NCBI GenBank assembly: GCA_014526335.1
Contig: JACTAT010000273.1
Coordinates: 434,001 to 498,000 of the forward strand
From: Chrysaora quinquecirrha
Taxonomy: Eukaryota > Cnidaria > Scyphozoa > Semaeostomeae > Pelagiidae
DNA: 64,000 nt
Direction: 5' to 3'
In this document: piece by piece, positions 36,104 to 48,117 of the stretch
How the letters are laid out: each line of letters starts with the position of its first letter
How positions within the stretch are numbered: position 1 is the stretch's first letter
Notes under the pieces: model-generated
Database searches by the model: none
Told to the model about the DNA's origin: nothing
What the model saw: only the letters and a program-made list of their open reading frames with translations
Program-made: the position numbers and the translations under genes

Positions 36104-36166
36104 CCTACCGTACTGCACATCCGCCACTGTACTGCATACCCCCCAACGTACTGCACATACATTACA
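36104..36166. repeat. three short CGTACTGCACAT repeats between the converging KDZ genes
   Basis: CCGTACTGCACAT, ACTGTACTGCATA and ACGTACTGCACAT lie in 60 bp, ~220 bp after the OTU-ULP1 stop and ~45 bp before the KDZ stop on the other strand. The CGTACT core recalls the CCGTACT word in the 157-bp array. Confidence 0.6.
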
Positions 36167-36211
36167 TGGGGTGGTATTTGGTTTCTAATTCTCACCTTAT
36201 GATATTCAAAA

Positions 36212-39200
36212 TTATTCTGGCTTGAAGCCTTTTCGTTCTTTCGTCAGTCGATTCCTGAACCACAGGAATAATTTACAATGGTCCATGAAATTTTTCTGGG
36301 TCATGTAGGACAGTTGTGGCTTGATCCTTTTTAGACAAGCATTCATTTGCTCGTTGATCTGGCTGTTGATATCTTTCAGCTGAGGATAATTTGCCATATT
36401 GTACCCAAAACTGCAACCTAAAAATAAATCAACCCTCAATTAGTTCAGTGGTTCTCATTGGTAATGCTGATAATTTCATCGCACTTGATCCAAAAGGGTT
36501 TAGGGCTGGGCAATATTTAAGTCTCAAAATAAGTTTCAATACATGAATCAAGAACATTTTTCATGTGGACTCTTCCAATAACATGCGAATAATTGTCTGT
36601 AAATAGGAGCATGACAAACCCGTTTATGAGTATACGAACACTATTCAAAGAAATATAATGTTATGTAATATGAAAAAGAAGAGGTTTCTTAGACGAAAGG
36701 TTACCTACTTGTTCTTGTATATGAAGAAAAAAGAGTTATTTCACTGTTCTTTACTTGCCTGTATGATTTTTCCAGTGAAAACGGTCGACAAGAAACCTCG
36801 TATGTTTGAAAAATGATGGTTGACGATTAAGACAATAATCATGCAGATTACAGGCATTGTCATAGATGCAGATATCAGGAGCTAGACACCAGGAAAGAAA
36901 TGCTGAATAAATTTAACATCTTGCCTAATGGATTTGTATTTAAGCTTACATTCGTACAAGTCTTACGACAAAGATCTTGCTCTGCAAATCATTTGAAATC
37001 AATTCTTGCTGGGATTCTGTGGTTTGTTATTGGCATTGCTCACTTTGAAAAAAGTTGTGTTCCTAAAAATGATTTCCAATATGTTTTCATCCTGTCTCGT
37101 CGTAATTTAATAAATAGAGAATTTGCAGAGCAGGATCAATGTTTTATTTATGATTTCTGGCTGCGCTGTATCCTGTTAGTTGGTTGATGTTTAAAGCGAA
37201 ATCAAAATCTAGCTACGTTTTTCTCATTGGAGAGTACAGAGCTGCTAGAGAACATACAAAGCCTTTTTTGCAATAGAAATATAGCACCAAAACATTCACC
37301 TTGCTGGAAGCGGCTGAAAATGACTGCAAACGGAACGTCTGGTGATTCTTTTGAAAGCATTACTTCGAATCCATAGCATATCTCTAAAATTTTATTGTAA
37401 GACAAATTAATGATGTCGCTAAGTTTTCGAACGTGATTAAAGTGTTGTTGCACTTTCAAAACTTAGACAAAAAACTTACCATGTTCACAGAACATTGTAA
37501 ATATTCCAGACAACAACGATGGATGGCCTTTGCTAATTTTTTTGCAGTTAAATATTTCCTGATGTTTTGTGTGTTTATCTATTCGATATACTCCTCGTGA
37601 TCTTTTTGCTGGTAGCTGCGGCCAGTGTGCAAACGAATTATCTACAGAAGCTGTTTGGCGAGGCAACTCTGATAAGATTCGAAACGGGGCTTGCGATAAT
37701 TTTACCATTTGCCGTAAAACAGGAGATACCTCATGCGGTAATTTACCATTCGGGAATGCCATGATCAGGTCATACAGCAAAGGGAATTCATTTCTTAAGA
37801 GAGTGAGGCTCTGTTCACTTGGTGGCTGGTCTTTCAAGATCCCATTTGCCAATTCGTTAATGGCCGAATGCAACATATTGCAGTTATGCAGCAAACCACA
37901 AATTGGTGATGCACGTGAGATTGCCTTGAAGAAAGGTCTCCAAACCACCGGACAACTGTAGACTGATGGTGAAGATTTTGTTCCTAATTTATTGTCTGCT
38001 GCGTAAATGTGATCTTCTAAAACCAACTCACGATTTACCATGGAGAATAGGTCAAACAGCTCCGGATGATTATCATTAAGGAAGGTAGTAAGTTCTTCAA
38101 ATTCAATGACATCTAATGCTTTCATTTTCTTTGTTTTGCCCATGGCATACCCTTGTAGCAAGCTTTGATATCTTTTCTCTCTTATATAAACCCGATCTTT
38201 GAATAAACTGTGAACGAATTGTATAAAAATGTTTTCATTTTAAGATTTTGAGCATGCTGATTAAGGCATGCGTTGAAAGAGAGCTAGCATAACTTACCTC
38301 ACCCGCCGGATTGCGTCTACCTTTCCCGTTTTAGTTCTTTGCAAAAATGAATCCCATGTCAGCACCATTTCTTTTCTGAAAGAAACTGAAGTGGCATCCA
38401 TTATGACTATTTTCGGCGTATCTCTGCATATTTCACAATGAAATCCTTTCTCTAAATCGATCTCCAGCAGCGCCAGATACGAGTACCACGAATCTTTAAA
38501 CTTATTGTATGTGAACAACCTTGGGTCCATCCCCATGCTCTTGATTTCAGCACAATAAACAGTATGGTAAGTGTACATCGGCATCCTGAATAAGTCATGC
38601 AAACATCATTTAGCTTGAAAAGATGTATGCTGTGCTGATTTAGATACATGCGATGTGTATGTTAATGAACAGATGTTGTTAAATGTACTCACCGGCCATA
38701 CAGAAAATGGTACATGAAATTTCTTAGCAAGTTATGGCTAACTAAAAATGTGCCCATATTCAACATTCCGTCCTCCAAACCATCGTAGTCTACGTTCGAT
38801 TGACAGGTTTCGCAGATGAAACTGGGAACTAGAAAATCAATCAAGAAACATATTTCAGTAAACTGAAAAGAATACCTAGGTCATTGTTAAACGATGCGAA
38901 AAAAGCGAAAATCCATTCATGGATGGTGGCAGCCGTCCAGTAATTGCTCTACACCAGCCAAACCAAGTAATATTTCTTGCTTTCTCAACTTTCATCCAAT
39001 TACGACTCTAGCCTCTTACCACTTTGGAGTTTTTATTTTGTTATTGTATATAAAATTACAGACATACGGCAGATTCTACTTTTATTCAACAGACCTTTGG
39101 CGGTATAAATTCCAAATTTCAGAAATAGTGGGACATCAATTGACATGGACATATGCATCATATTTTTACAATTCTGGCAAATAGTATTTTGCAATCCAAG

Positions 39201-41923
39201 ACTTATACTTCCAGCTGACATGTTTTGCAATAAAAGCAGCTCCTTATTACCATTTTCCGAATTAAATTGATGTGGTATCTTATCTTTTGAAAGTGACTTG
39301 AAATGCTGAGTAGGTATCTGCTCCATACTTTCAGAAAACAATAGTTTCGCACCATCTGGGAGAGATTCACAATCTTTGTGGCTCTGAAGTACCGTTATGT
39401 GTGAGCAACTTGACATGCTGCAGGTTTTACACTGTAATAACGATCTTGATTTTGCAAGAATACCATACGATTCCCTTTCGATATCCCAAACAACAATCTG
39501 CGATGTTCTTGGTAACGAGAAGACTGGGCAGTGCATTTCACAATAGTCTTCTATGGAAGATAAAATGTAAATACAACATAACATGTCCAATGTTTAAGAA
39601 TTATAGAGTGATACTCCAACTGCCTTAAAGAAGCACCAAATTCAATATATTAACAATAACTGAATGCCGAATGTTATCATCCTACAGTCTACAGAGTATG
39701 AACAGAGTATGAACATTGGAAAAATTTGGTTATTCTAGACGAAATACTACTGTATTACCTAAAAGAAGAGAGAACTGAAACTGTGCGAAGTTAACTTGCG
39801 TAAATAAAGACTAAAACAAGTTAGCAAAGACCCATACTACGCGGAGATTGGTTGAAATGGCTAATCAAAGTATAAAGCAGAATTGTCATTTTTTCTGTCT
39901 ATTCTAGGCAGAATTTTGTCTGCGGATGGTCTAGCAAAATCGCTGAAACCATAGAGCACAAAAGAACCCTACTTTATTGTCTTAGTGCTTGCTTTATTGT
40001 CTTAGTGCCTGCACAATTTTACTGTCTTAGTGTTTGCATTATTGATTTTATGAATGTTCAAAGATTATGATTTTATAATGACTCAGTCAAAGCCCTTGGA
40101 TCAGGAACTTTGTGCACTTACAAAATCAATGGTAAAAGTGCTAGTTCAGTGAAACTTAGCAGCTAGACTAAGATTTGGATGCTCTATACAATTTTAGGAT
40201 TGAAAACATCTTCAAAGTTTGAAAATTTCAGTCGTGGTGGCATTTTGTTGTAAAGTTCTATAACAGAAAAGCCTAAATACAATGTGCCCTCCCAGTTATC
40301 ACCATAGTAGATATATGGCAATTCATGCACTTGGGACACATGAAGTATGGTTACACATTGTTGGCATTCAACTAACATACAACATAGAGTTCTCAAGTCA
40401 CTACCAGAGTAACAAGAAAAATAACAATTGTCCAATGTTTCCGCTGTCTATCACCATCAAGTGCCAAAGGGAAACTCTAACACCTCACACAAACAATGTA
40501 TGGTCAAACAAAACTGATTATCCCCTAATCACAACAAACCTTATCAAAATACAACACAGGGCTTACCAGCAGATGTATCAACAAAACGTGAAGGTTCAAT
40601 GTAATTAATATTGTCAAATTCTTCAAGGACAATAGAAGCAGCTAGACAATGATGACAGGGATCCTGTAGTTTCTTAAATTCTAGAAAATCAAAAATCATT
40701 AGAGCAAGTCAGGTTATGAATATCTTTGTGCAGCTAACTAGACAAATAAAAACTCTTTAAGGACAATCGCTTTGAAAATAAGATATGGTCAATGATAATG
40801 ATTCTCTAAATATATTAGTTACCTGATTGGGTAAGGTGAGTTTCATTTGATGTTTTACCAATTTCCATTTGATGTCTACAAGAATCACATTGGTATATCC
40901 AACTCCAGATATGATTTTGAAACTTCAGAGGCTTTCTTGTTACAATAACAAAACTGTTCTCCTAGAAAATATTGTCTTCATTACCAGACATGCAGAAAAA
41001 GGACAGTAATGTTTACTTACCCTAATATGCAATACCAGAAAATACCTTCAAGCTTCTCTTGTTAGGATCTATATCCATGAGGCAAAATGCTGTTAATAAA
41101 GTATTTACAGGTGTAATTCCATCCACTGTATTTAACTCATAAACATAGTTTGAAACAATGTCTATTCCAGTGATGTTTGTCTGAAAGAAAGTTAAGCAAA
41201 AGTATTGAGATATGAACACATCTTATGAACACTGCGCACCACAGGCTATTGTGTTATGAACAATAGGGGTTTTATTTGCTACTGTTTTAGCCAAAATTGC
41301 GCACTAAAGTCCTTTGGTGCACACAACAAAGTCTCCACCCTGACAAATGCAAAAGGCTCCCTAGATTTACTTGCAGCACAGGTCCATCAGCCATTTTCAT
41401 CACTTTGGCAACGATCAAATCAACTCCGAATTAACTTAGGTTGAACATCTTGTCCATTGCTGATTCTATAATTTCTGCATTACACTACAGCGACGAGTGT
41501 CAAGCAGAACATACTTACTTTATCTCCTTCTTCATGTTCATCATCATCTGTTCCCTCATCAATGCTTATGCTGTCCATTTCATAAGGCATATCATCACCT
41601 TTATCATCTGCTGCATCTTTGAATGAAATTTCTGTTATCCCCCTATCCATGAATTTTCCGTGTTGGTATTTACTATCAAAACAAGTATCGTCAGCCATCA
41701 TGACGACTGGTGCACCATCATCATCATTTCTCCTTTTTGATTTCTTTCTTTTTCGCACCCCTTTGGCACCGAGAAGCTCTAATCCTGCAGCCTTAAATTT
41801 CTCAGTGTCTGTAGCTGTAGATAGCTCCTCCTTACCTGCTATAATAACTTGACGGGATTGTCGCTGACACTCTCGTCTCCTCTCTATTTTCTTGAAAGCA
41901 ATATGCTCCCTCCAATCCGCCAT
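36212..41923 (-). CDS. KDZ-type transposase, about 12 exons
   Basis: Supported exons, in sense order: 41923-41519, 41180-41046, 40961-40823, 40680-40567, 40443 to ~40190, 39550-39068, 38828-38693, 38585-38303, ~38150-37480, 37383-37300, 36881-36759, 36417-36212. The N-terminus is charged. The middle has Cys/His clusters (CDSCRHQ, DPCHHC) and a SWIM-like CKTCSMSSCSH. The transposase core shows FHCEICRDTPKIVIMDATS (first Asp), GIFTMFCEHG, ICIYDNACNLHDYC (second Asp), LVDRFHWKNHTGCSFGYN and INEQMNACLKRI (probable Glu). These match the KDZ/HMGXB3-like family as I know it. The exon 11 donor is GCAAGT, a GC-AG intron. Two junctions (after ~40190 and before ~38150) do not keep phase in my reading, so either a small exon is missed or the gene has one or two lesions. 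Confidence 0.8.
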
Positions 41924-41959
41924 GATGATGCGAGTGGTCACCAGCAAGTAAACCAGCAA

Positions 41960-42012
41960 TTAGCGTTGTTGTTGTTGCTAGTCCTATTGAAACTCAACCG
42001 CCGTTGAGGTAC
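41960..42012 (-). repeat. right terminal inverted repeat of the KDZ element
   Basis: Read on the minus strand from 42012 it starts GGTACCTCAACGGCGGTTGA. It ends ~37 bp before the transposase start codon at 41923, so the promoter must lie in or next to the TIR. Confidence 0.8.
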
Positions 42013-42110
42013 CTTTGTGGTAATGAAATATAAATGCCTGCGGAGGGCTTCTTGCCGCTTCGCGGCTCGCGGACGACGCCTCGCGGCAACCTCTCGGGGA
42101 CACGTGCTCC

Positions 42111-42614
42111 GCACGTGCTCTCACTAGTGCTCTCACTACTTCTAACCTCATTGGGAGGCTCATCTGTGCAGATAGCAGTCGGCTTTGCAAGAAATAAGGT
42201 GACTGATGTCATACACAGGCGGGATTTTAGTTGCGATGATCGTTGGTAAAGTAAAAAGTATCAAGTGAACATCCGACGTGAATGCGAATTTCATACAGAA
42301 AGAATGGGAATCTAGAGTGACGTCACATACCAGGGGAATTTTCTTTGGAAACATTGTTGTTGATGGTAAAAAGGATCGTGTGACCTATGCACCTGAGTGG
42401 GAATCTCATAAGAAGGAAATAAGAATCTAGACAGGCGTCATGCACTGGGGGATTTAAAATAGAAACCGTTTTCCTTAGGGTGAAAAGAGCAACGTGAAAG
42501 TCACGTGAATTGTGGATGATATGGGAATTGCCTCAATGCTCTGGTTGTCCAGTTGGTCAGCTGGGCATTTGCCAAGTTCTTCAGTTCCCCATTGCTTGGT
42601 TACCACGTTACTCG
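42111..42614 (+). repeat. second copy of the 504-bp segment Y
   Basis: Near-identical to 24165-24668 in the same orientation. Here it runs on into the CAGTTGC-type satellite, whose first words are already present at the end of Y (TTGTCCAGTTGGTCAGCTGG). Confidence 0.9.
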
Positions 42615-43330
42615 GTTGCTTGGTATCCCAGTTGCCAAAATTGTCAAGTTGCTCAGTGGCTCACTTGCCCAATTGCTTGGTTGCCCTCTTGCTGATTTGC
42701 TGGTTTGCTTGGTTTCCAGTTGCTCGGTTTCCCAGTTGCCCAGTTGCTCGGTTTCCCAGTTGCCCTGCTGCTCAATTTTCCAGTTGCCCAATTGGTCGGT
42801 TGGCCAGTTGCCTTATTGCTCTGGTTGTCCAGTTGGTCAGCTGGGCATTTGCCAAGTTCTTCACTTCTCCATTGGTTGGTCACCTTGTTGCTCCGTTTCT
42901 TGGTATCCCAGTTGCCAAAATTGTCAAGTTGCTCAGTGGCTGACTTGCCGAATTGCTTGGTTGCCGTGTCGCTGATTTGCTCGTTTGCTTGTTTCCCAGT
43001 TGCTCGGTTTCCCAGTTGCCCAGTTGCTCGGTTTCCCAGTTGCCCTGCTGCTCAATTTTCCAGTTGCCCAATTGGTCGGTTGGCCAGTTGCCTTATTGCT
43101 CTGGTTGTCCAGTTGGTCAGCTGGGCATTTGCCAAGTTCTTCACTTCTTTATTGGTTGGTCACCTTGTTGCTCCGTTTCTTGGTATCCCAGTTGCCAAAA
43201 TTGTCAAGTTGCTCAGTGGCTGACTTGCCGAATTGCTTGGTTGCCGTGTCGCTGATTTGCTCGTTTGCTTGGTTCCCAGTTGCTCGGTTTCCCAGTTGCC
43301 CAGTTGCTCGGTTTCCCAGTTGCCCTGCTA
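42529..43330. repeat. higher-order satellite, ~280-bp units of CAGTTGC(T/C)CGGTT monomers
   Basis: TGCTCTGGTTGTCCAGTTGG recurs at ~42,537, ~42,818 and ~43,098, giving ~280-bp units. Each is built from ~12-13-bp monomers such as CAGTTGCTCGGTTTCC and CAGTTGCCCAATTGG. Open frames of up to 172 codons in three plus-strand frames and on the minus strand arise from the lack of stop words in the monomer and are not genes. Confidence 0.93.
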
Positions 43331-43925
43331 CAATGCCTAAATATAATTGCACTGCCTTAATAGATGTCAAAGAAAAAAACTAAATTTTTACACGCTGTAA
43401 ATGTGATGCATTACCTTAATACAAGGCCTTAATAGCACTGTACCCCTTAATACAAGTCAAAGAATCAACCAAGACGGTATTGCTAAAGCCTTGACATGCT
43501 GTACTACCTCAATACACCATGTCTTTATGCTATGGTTCCTCTTCAATTCAAATCAAAGAAAAGAACGAACACGTGCTTCAATTTTATTTATCTGATGTAC
43601 CCCCTTAATACAATTCCTTAATATCATTGAGCCCCTAAATTCAAGTCAGGGGGTAACGCCCCCTTAATACAATTCCTAAATACCCTTGGATTCAATTAAT
43701 ATGACGTCATGTTCGCAATCCTTCGATTCCCTAATTCATCTGATCTACCAAATTAATATATGTCATTATTACCATTGCACCCCCTTAATTCAAGTCAAGG
43801 GGTCATGTCCCCTTAAAACAATGCCTAAATACCCTAAAATTCCCCTTTATATGAAGTTACGTTCCCGATTCCTTGATTCCCTAATTCCCCGTTCCCACTC
43901 TTACACACTCAGAGCCATTTAGGGT
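43331..43925. repeat. degenerate CCCTTAATACAA-type repeats
   Basis: The words CCCCTTAATACAA, CCTTAATACAATTCC, AATTCAAGTCA(A/G)GGG and CCTAAATACCCT recur irregularly. No gene was seen. Confidence 0.55.
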
Positions 43926-44112
43926 CGTTAACATAAAATTGCTTGAAGGACATGGTCGAATGAATTGAAACGACGCAACAGTTGCAATTAAACAAAAATA
44001 AGTGTATTCACTCTATCATTCACTCTATTTGAAATCGAACTTCATTCCATAAATTTAATAAGACATACCATAAATCAATAAGACATAAATTCGCACTGAC
44101 CTTGAACAAGGT

Positions 44113-44213
44113 GACAGTTTACTCAAGTCAACTGAAATGACGCAACAAAATCACGTAAACAAACAGTTTACTCCAGTCAATTGAGATGATGCAACCAGAT
44201 CACGTAAACAAAC
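44113..44213. repeat. two ~50-bp direct repeats
   Basis: CAGTTTACTC(A/C)AGTCAA is followed by TGA(A/G)ATGA and ATCACGTAAACAAACA. The sequence occurs twice in tandem. The 150 bp before it hold no gene. Confidence 0.75.
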
Positions 44214-44349
44214 ATCGACAGAGCCGAGAATATTCTCAAAAAAATTCTTAATTCTCTTCTTACGTTCACTGTTTGTTGCGATTGTGAAACGTAACAAATA
44301 CAAAAGAAATGAACAAATGATAAACGCCTTCATCGATTTCCAACAGCAC

Positions 44350-44870
44350 TCGCACTTTTAAGAAATATAATCCTTGTTTCTTGTGGATGCACGGGTGGAT
44401 GTGCCACGAAACACGGCGATCGTTCTAGACGCTTCGAAACCCCGTGACGCCGCACCGAAATGGATTTTACCCCGTGACCGGACGTACCCCACGATTGGTT
44501 GCGCGAACGAGGCCGATTGTTCCCAGAGCGTGGCGAATTGCCAACGGGGAGCTCGCGGCGTTCGTGCCTGAAATGTTTTCGAAGGGCGGGGGAATGCTGC
44601 CTAAGTGTACACAACGTACGCTCTTTTGTTTTCTTTTGTTTTTTCGCGTGACATTAGACCAATATCGAGAAGAATAATCGGTATTTGCCAAGCTGTGTCG
44701 CAGCTGGCAGCAGCCTGGCCCGAACGAGGCGACGATGACAAGGTATCACGTTGGTGGCTCGATCACGCATGGGAGTTGGCGAACCGGGGAGCGGCCGAAC
44801 TTCGGATCGAACTCTTACAAGGAAACGCGCGTGCCAAGACCACCGCCTCCTTGGCGTATTAGTATAGAGA
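44350..44870. other. GC-rich island of unknown origin
   Basis: The composition shifts abruptly to GC-rich with many CpGs (CGGCGATCGTTC, GTGCCTGAAATG, GCGCGTGCCAAG). Plus-strand open frames at 44374-44571, 44444-44677 and 44605-44862 overlap in different frames and match nothing I know. It adjoins the end of the shared 3' segment at ~44,876. It could be a CpG-island promoter or a foreign insertion. Confidence 0.35.
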
Positions 44871-44875
44871 TACTA

Positions 44876-45490
44876 TAAATGGGTTAACCACTAGAGTCTA
44901 CATCAATGGCTATTACAAAGTCTATCTAATTAATAATTTTAATGCAACATAAATTGCACCATTATATCACAAAGACTGATAGCCTCCTTGCTATAACCAT
45001 ATGGAGAACAGCCTACAAGAAAACAGAGCAATGCATCCAGTTTAAAACCCCCCAACCCCCTTCCCCTACTATCACTTTCCCTTCACCCTCTCCAAAACCC
45101 TTCCCCCACCCAATTTTTTACCCTGTCTCTGTGGCATAAAAAAATACAGGGGAAACATTGCAAAAACAGCAAAGTGATGAAATCTATACAAATAAAAAGA
45201 AATGGAAATCAAGCTCTTCAAAACAGTTACATAAAACAGAAACAGTTTTCATGACACTCAGTGTCTGTCATGAAATACAAGTCATCAAATCTGCAGAATC
45301 AACCAAATTCAACATTCAAAAACATATTGAAAATCCTCCAACCTCTACGTGTGACATGTTCACCTTAAAAGATAAAAAAGCGAGTAACTAAAAGAAATGC
45401 TTCATAAGGTGCACTCTTAAGTAAACTAGACTACACTAGTTACTGAATAAAAATACCACTACCAACTAAATGACTCAAATATTGAAAGCT
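44876..45490 (-). repeat. ~615-bp segment shared with 19830-20476 (downstream flank B)
   Basis: Inverted relative to 19830-20476. On the minus strand it lies ~520 bp after the natural stop of the RecQ-like gene. The interval 45490-46011 between them holds no gene; a run of A's lies near 45,800. Confidence 0.88.
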
Positions 45491-46011
45491 ACCACAGTAA
45501 ATTAACTTAACTACGAATTTAACACAACTACTGACTATTACTACTGAGTATGACTTTTCCTTGAAACCAAAACTTTAAAATAAAATCTTTCCATAATGTC
45601 AAGTGCAACAATACAAACATCTAACTCCCACTAAATGTGGAATTTATCAGTTTTTGAAAAGTTTCATGCTTCTCTTTTGTGCTAATTGAAAAAGTTTATC
45701 CACTGACAGAGCTCAACTAAATCTATAAACAGAAAGTCTGTAGAGCTGATCCAAATGTCAATTACAGTCAACTATACAAAAATGCTTCTTTTCATAAAAA
45801 AAAAAATAAAAAACAGAAGAGATTGTAAATAAATTACTTTAAGCATTGGACTGATTGAACAAAATTTAATGAAACCACCAAGAAGCTACACCATGCTATT
45901 TTTGTATCTGCACCTTCAATTTTGAATTTTAATGAATCCAATGCTTAAATTATGAATAATAGAGCATATACTTACCATACCACAAACTCCAGACAGTGGC
46001 TAAAAAAATAA

Positions 46012-48015
46012 TCATTCATCCATTGGCTGATTGTCTTCTTCTAAAACAGGTAATACAACTGGAAAATCAATAACAGCACCAAGTCACTGATTTTGATTTC
46101 CTGACTCATCAATTTCTTCCAGGGCCTCGTCGAACTGTTGAATCTGATAAAAATCTCCCAAGATACTGATTTCAGAATCATCTCTGACATTCATCCACTG
46201 CTCTTCCAGTTTGTCTTCTAGGTTCTGCACAGACATTGAGGCTAACTCCAACATTTCATTTTCATCAACGTCATGAAAGACATCCCTGATTGCCATCAAC
46301 ATGTTGACTGCATGTTACATCCTCAAAATTTCAATTCTTGACAAAATATTGTCAATTGTGAAAAGATAATGGATATTTTGAAGAATCTGACTGATGTGAA
46401 AACCAGTGAACTCCAATACCACATTTGGAAATGAAACAGTAGTGCAATTCTGTAACGAATTCTGGTGCTGAACCATATACTGAGTGAGTTTTACTTTGAG
46501 CTATTCAGCTTGCTCATTGGTAAAACTCCTTGTCTTCATGCCTTGGCTAGGCTGCTCTTTCATTCCAAACTGAAGAGGTATCAGCTGGCAAGAAGGATCG
46601 CATGTGCACTTCTTCATACAGCAACTGCAACAATTCCATAGACTAGGGCTTACTGGATGTTTACCAGGAAAGCTCTGTTCAAAAAATTGCGGCCTGCAGG
46701 TCTCCAATGAAACATACTGCTTCATTTCTGCTTGACAGTTACTGGCAAGAAAACCATTGTACAGAAGGTAGCAGTGGCTCTGGGTTTTGTCTCTGCCTGC
46801 TCTTCCACACTCCTGCAAGTATAACTCAAGGGATTTTGATGGCCCAAAGTGAACGATTCGGTTGACACCCTTGCAGTCAACTCCCATCCCAAATGCAATA
46901 GTTGCAACAAGAATGCGCAAATTACTATCATTCTTTCTTATTTCTGCAAGGACATGATCTTTGACTGATACTGGTGTGCCAGCATGGAACATTTCAATAA
47001 TTCTTGCTGAAGGATCTACAAGGTCGCCAGGGTAAAACTTGGATTTCAAATTTAGCTCAAACATCTTCCATATCAACGCACACTGTGTTCTTGTTTGACA
47101 AAATATTATTGTCCTGTTGGTATTCCTCCCTTCAATCCTAACTTCTTGTAAAAGGCTATAAAAGAAGTTTTTTGTCATTGCCAATATACACAGCATGGAA
47201 AACAAGGTTACCTTTGACTGGACTTTTCTCAACAACATATGTTGATATGGCTCTGAGATACAGTTTGCTGAAAATAGCTGCCTTGGTCGCTGCAGATGCA
47301 GTAGCTGTAAACACTGCCAATTTGACAGAAGGATGAAGCAGTGCTCTGATCTCTCCAACCTGCCCATACCACTTTCTGAATGGAGTTCCTTGTGTTGTAT
47401 CAATACCCCTACAAAAAAAGACCAAACACTTTTAGTTATTTGTCAAATGAAAGACAAAAGCATTACATTGATAATAAACATAAAAGTTTACTTACCATTG
47501 TGAAATACAATGAGCCTCATCAAAAGCAACACCAACGCAATGTTCTGCGAAAGTTTCCAATGAGAGGAACCTTCTCCAACGGTCTGTGGCTAGCATCGAT
47601 TCTGGGGAAGTGAAGATGACAGTGTGTATCCCTCCAGTTGCAATTTCTTCCAAGACCTCCTTCGTTTGATCCACATAGATACCAGCAGCACTGATACCCT
47701 TCTCTCGCAACAGTTGAATCTGGTCTAGCATCAGAGATTGCAGAGGAGAGACGACTAGGATGCAGCTAGTTATTGTCGCCTGTTCCAACAAGAAGTCGGC
47801 TACTGAGGGAATAGCTTCAAAAACCAACGATTTTCCATACCCTGTTGGTGCACTGAATTACACGTCTTTGCCCTTGGAGAAGCCGCAAAGGCTTTTTCCT
47901 GTTCTACAAACAGCTCTTCCATATCGAAATAATGTTTCACATATGCAAGAGCTTCGCGAAATCTTTCTTCATTCCAGGGAATATTTCTCACAGCAAAAGC
48001 AGATGCACACGCCAT
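46012..48015 (-). pseudogene. RecQ-like DNA helicase, disrupted
   Basis: Exon 1 runs 48015-47496 (donor GTAAGT) and exon 2 runs 47408-46012. Motif I APTGYGKS lies near 47,840, the DEAH box with the RecQ signature DEAHCISQW at the exon 1 end, then FTATAS, IIFCQTRTQC, ILVATIAFGMGVD and QECGRAGRD (motif VI). A Cys-rich segment NCCSCCMKKCTC follows. RecQ helicases unwind DNA 3'-to-5'. Lesions: frameshifts at A runs (plus-strand T runs 47893-47897 and 47168-47173), an in-frame TAA just before motif I, and in-frame TAG 46501-46503, TAA 46315-46317 and TGA 46084-46086. The frame resumes each time and ends with EEDNQPMDE and TGA at 46012. It is a relic of a multicopy family. Confidence 0.88.
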
Positions 48016-48117
48016 TTTGTTTCAGCACAGAGTAAGATACTTTCCCGCCTACCGCGCGATAAATTCTCCAGCAACTCACACGAGGAACGACGATGGATAA
48101 AACAATTAAATTAGCAT

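Larger units (their letters stand above)
25971..42012. mobile_element. ~16-kb KDZ-type DNA transposon with two converging genes
   Basis: The ends form inverted repeats: GGTACCTCAACTGCGGTTGA at the left (25971 on) against GGTACCTCAACGGCGGTTGA read inward from 42012. Weaker similarity (AGCAACAACA) continues for about 55 bp. Inside are an OTU-ULP1 gene (+) and a KDZ-type transposase gene (-), converging at about 36 kb. KDZ (Kyakuja/Dileera/Zisupton) elements are large animal and fungal cut-and-paste transposons that often carry OTU, SWIM or ULP1 modules. A target duplication is not evident. GC-rich hairpins lie just outside both ends (25,899-25,941 and 42,050-42,090), so the true termini may be slightly further out. 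Both genes look largely intact. Confidence 0.75.

Noticed and set aside
42510..43383. Overlapping open frames rich in Leu, Ser, Cys and Pro on the plus strand
   Set aside because: They are translations of the CAGTTGC-type satellite in all frames, on both strands.
44350..44870. Bacterial contamination in the GC-rich island
   Set aside because: No long continuous bacterial-style reading frame or recognisable bacterial gene is present and the boundaries merge into repeats seen elsewhere in the window.
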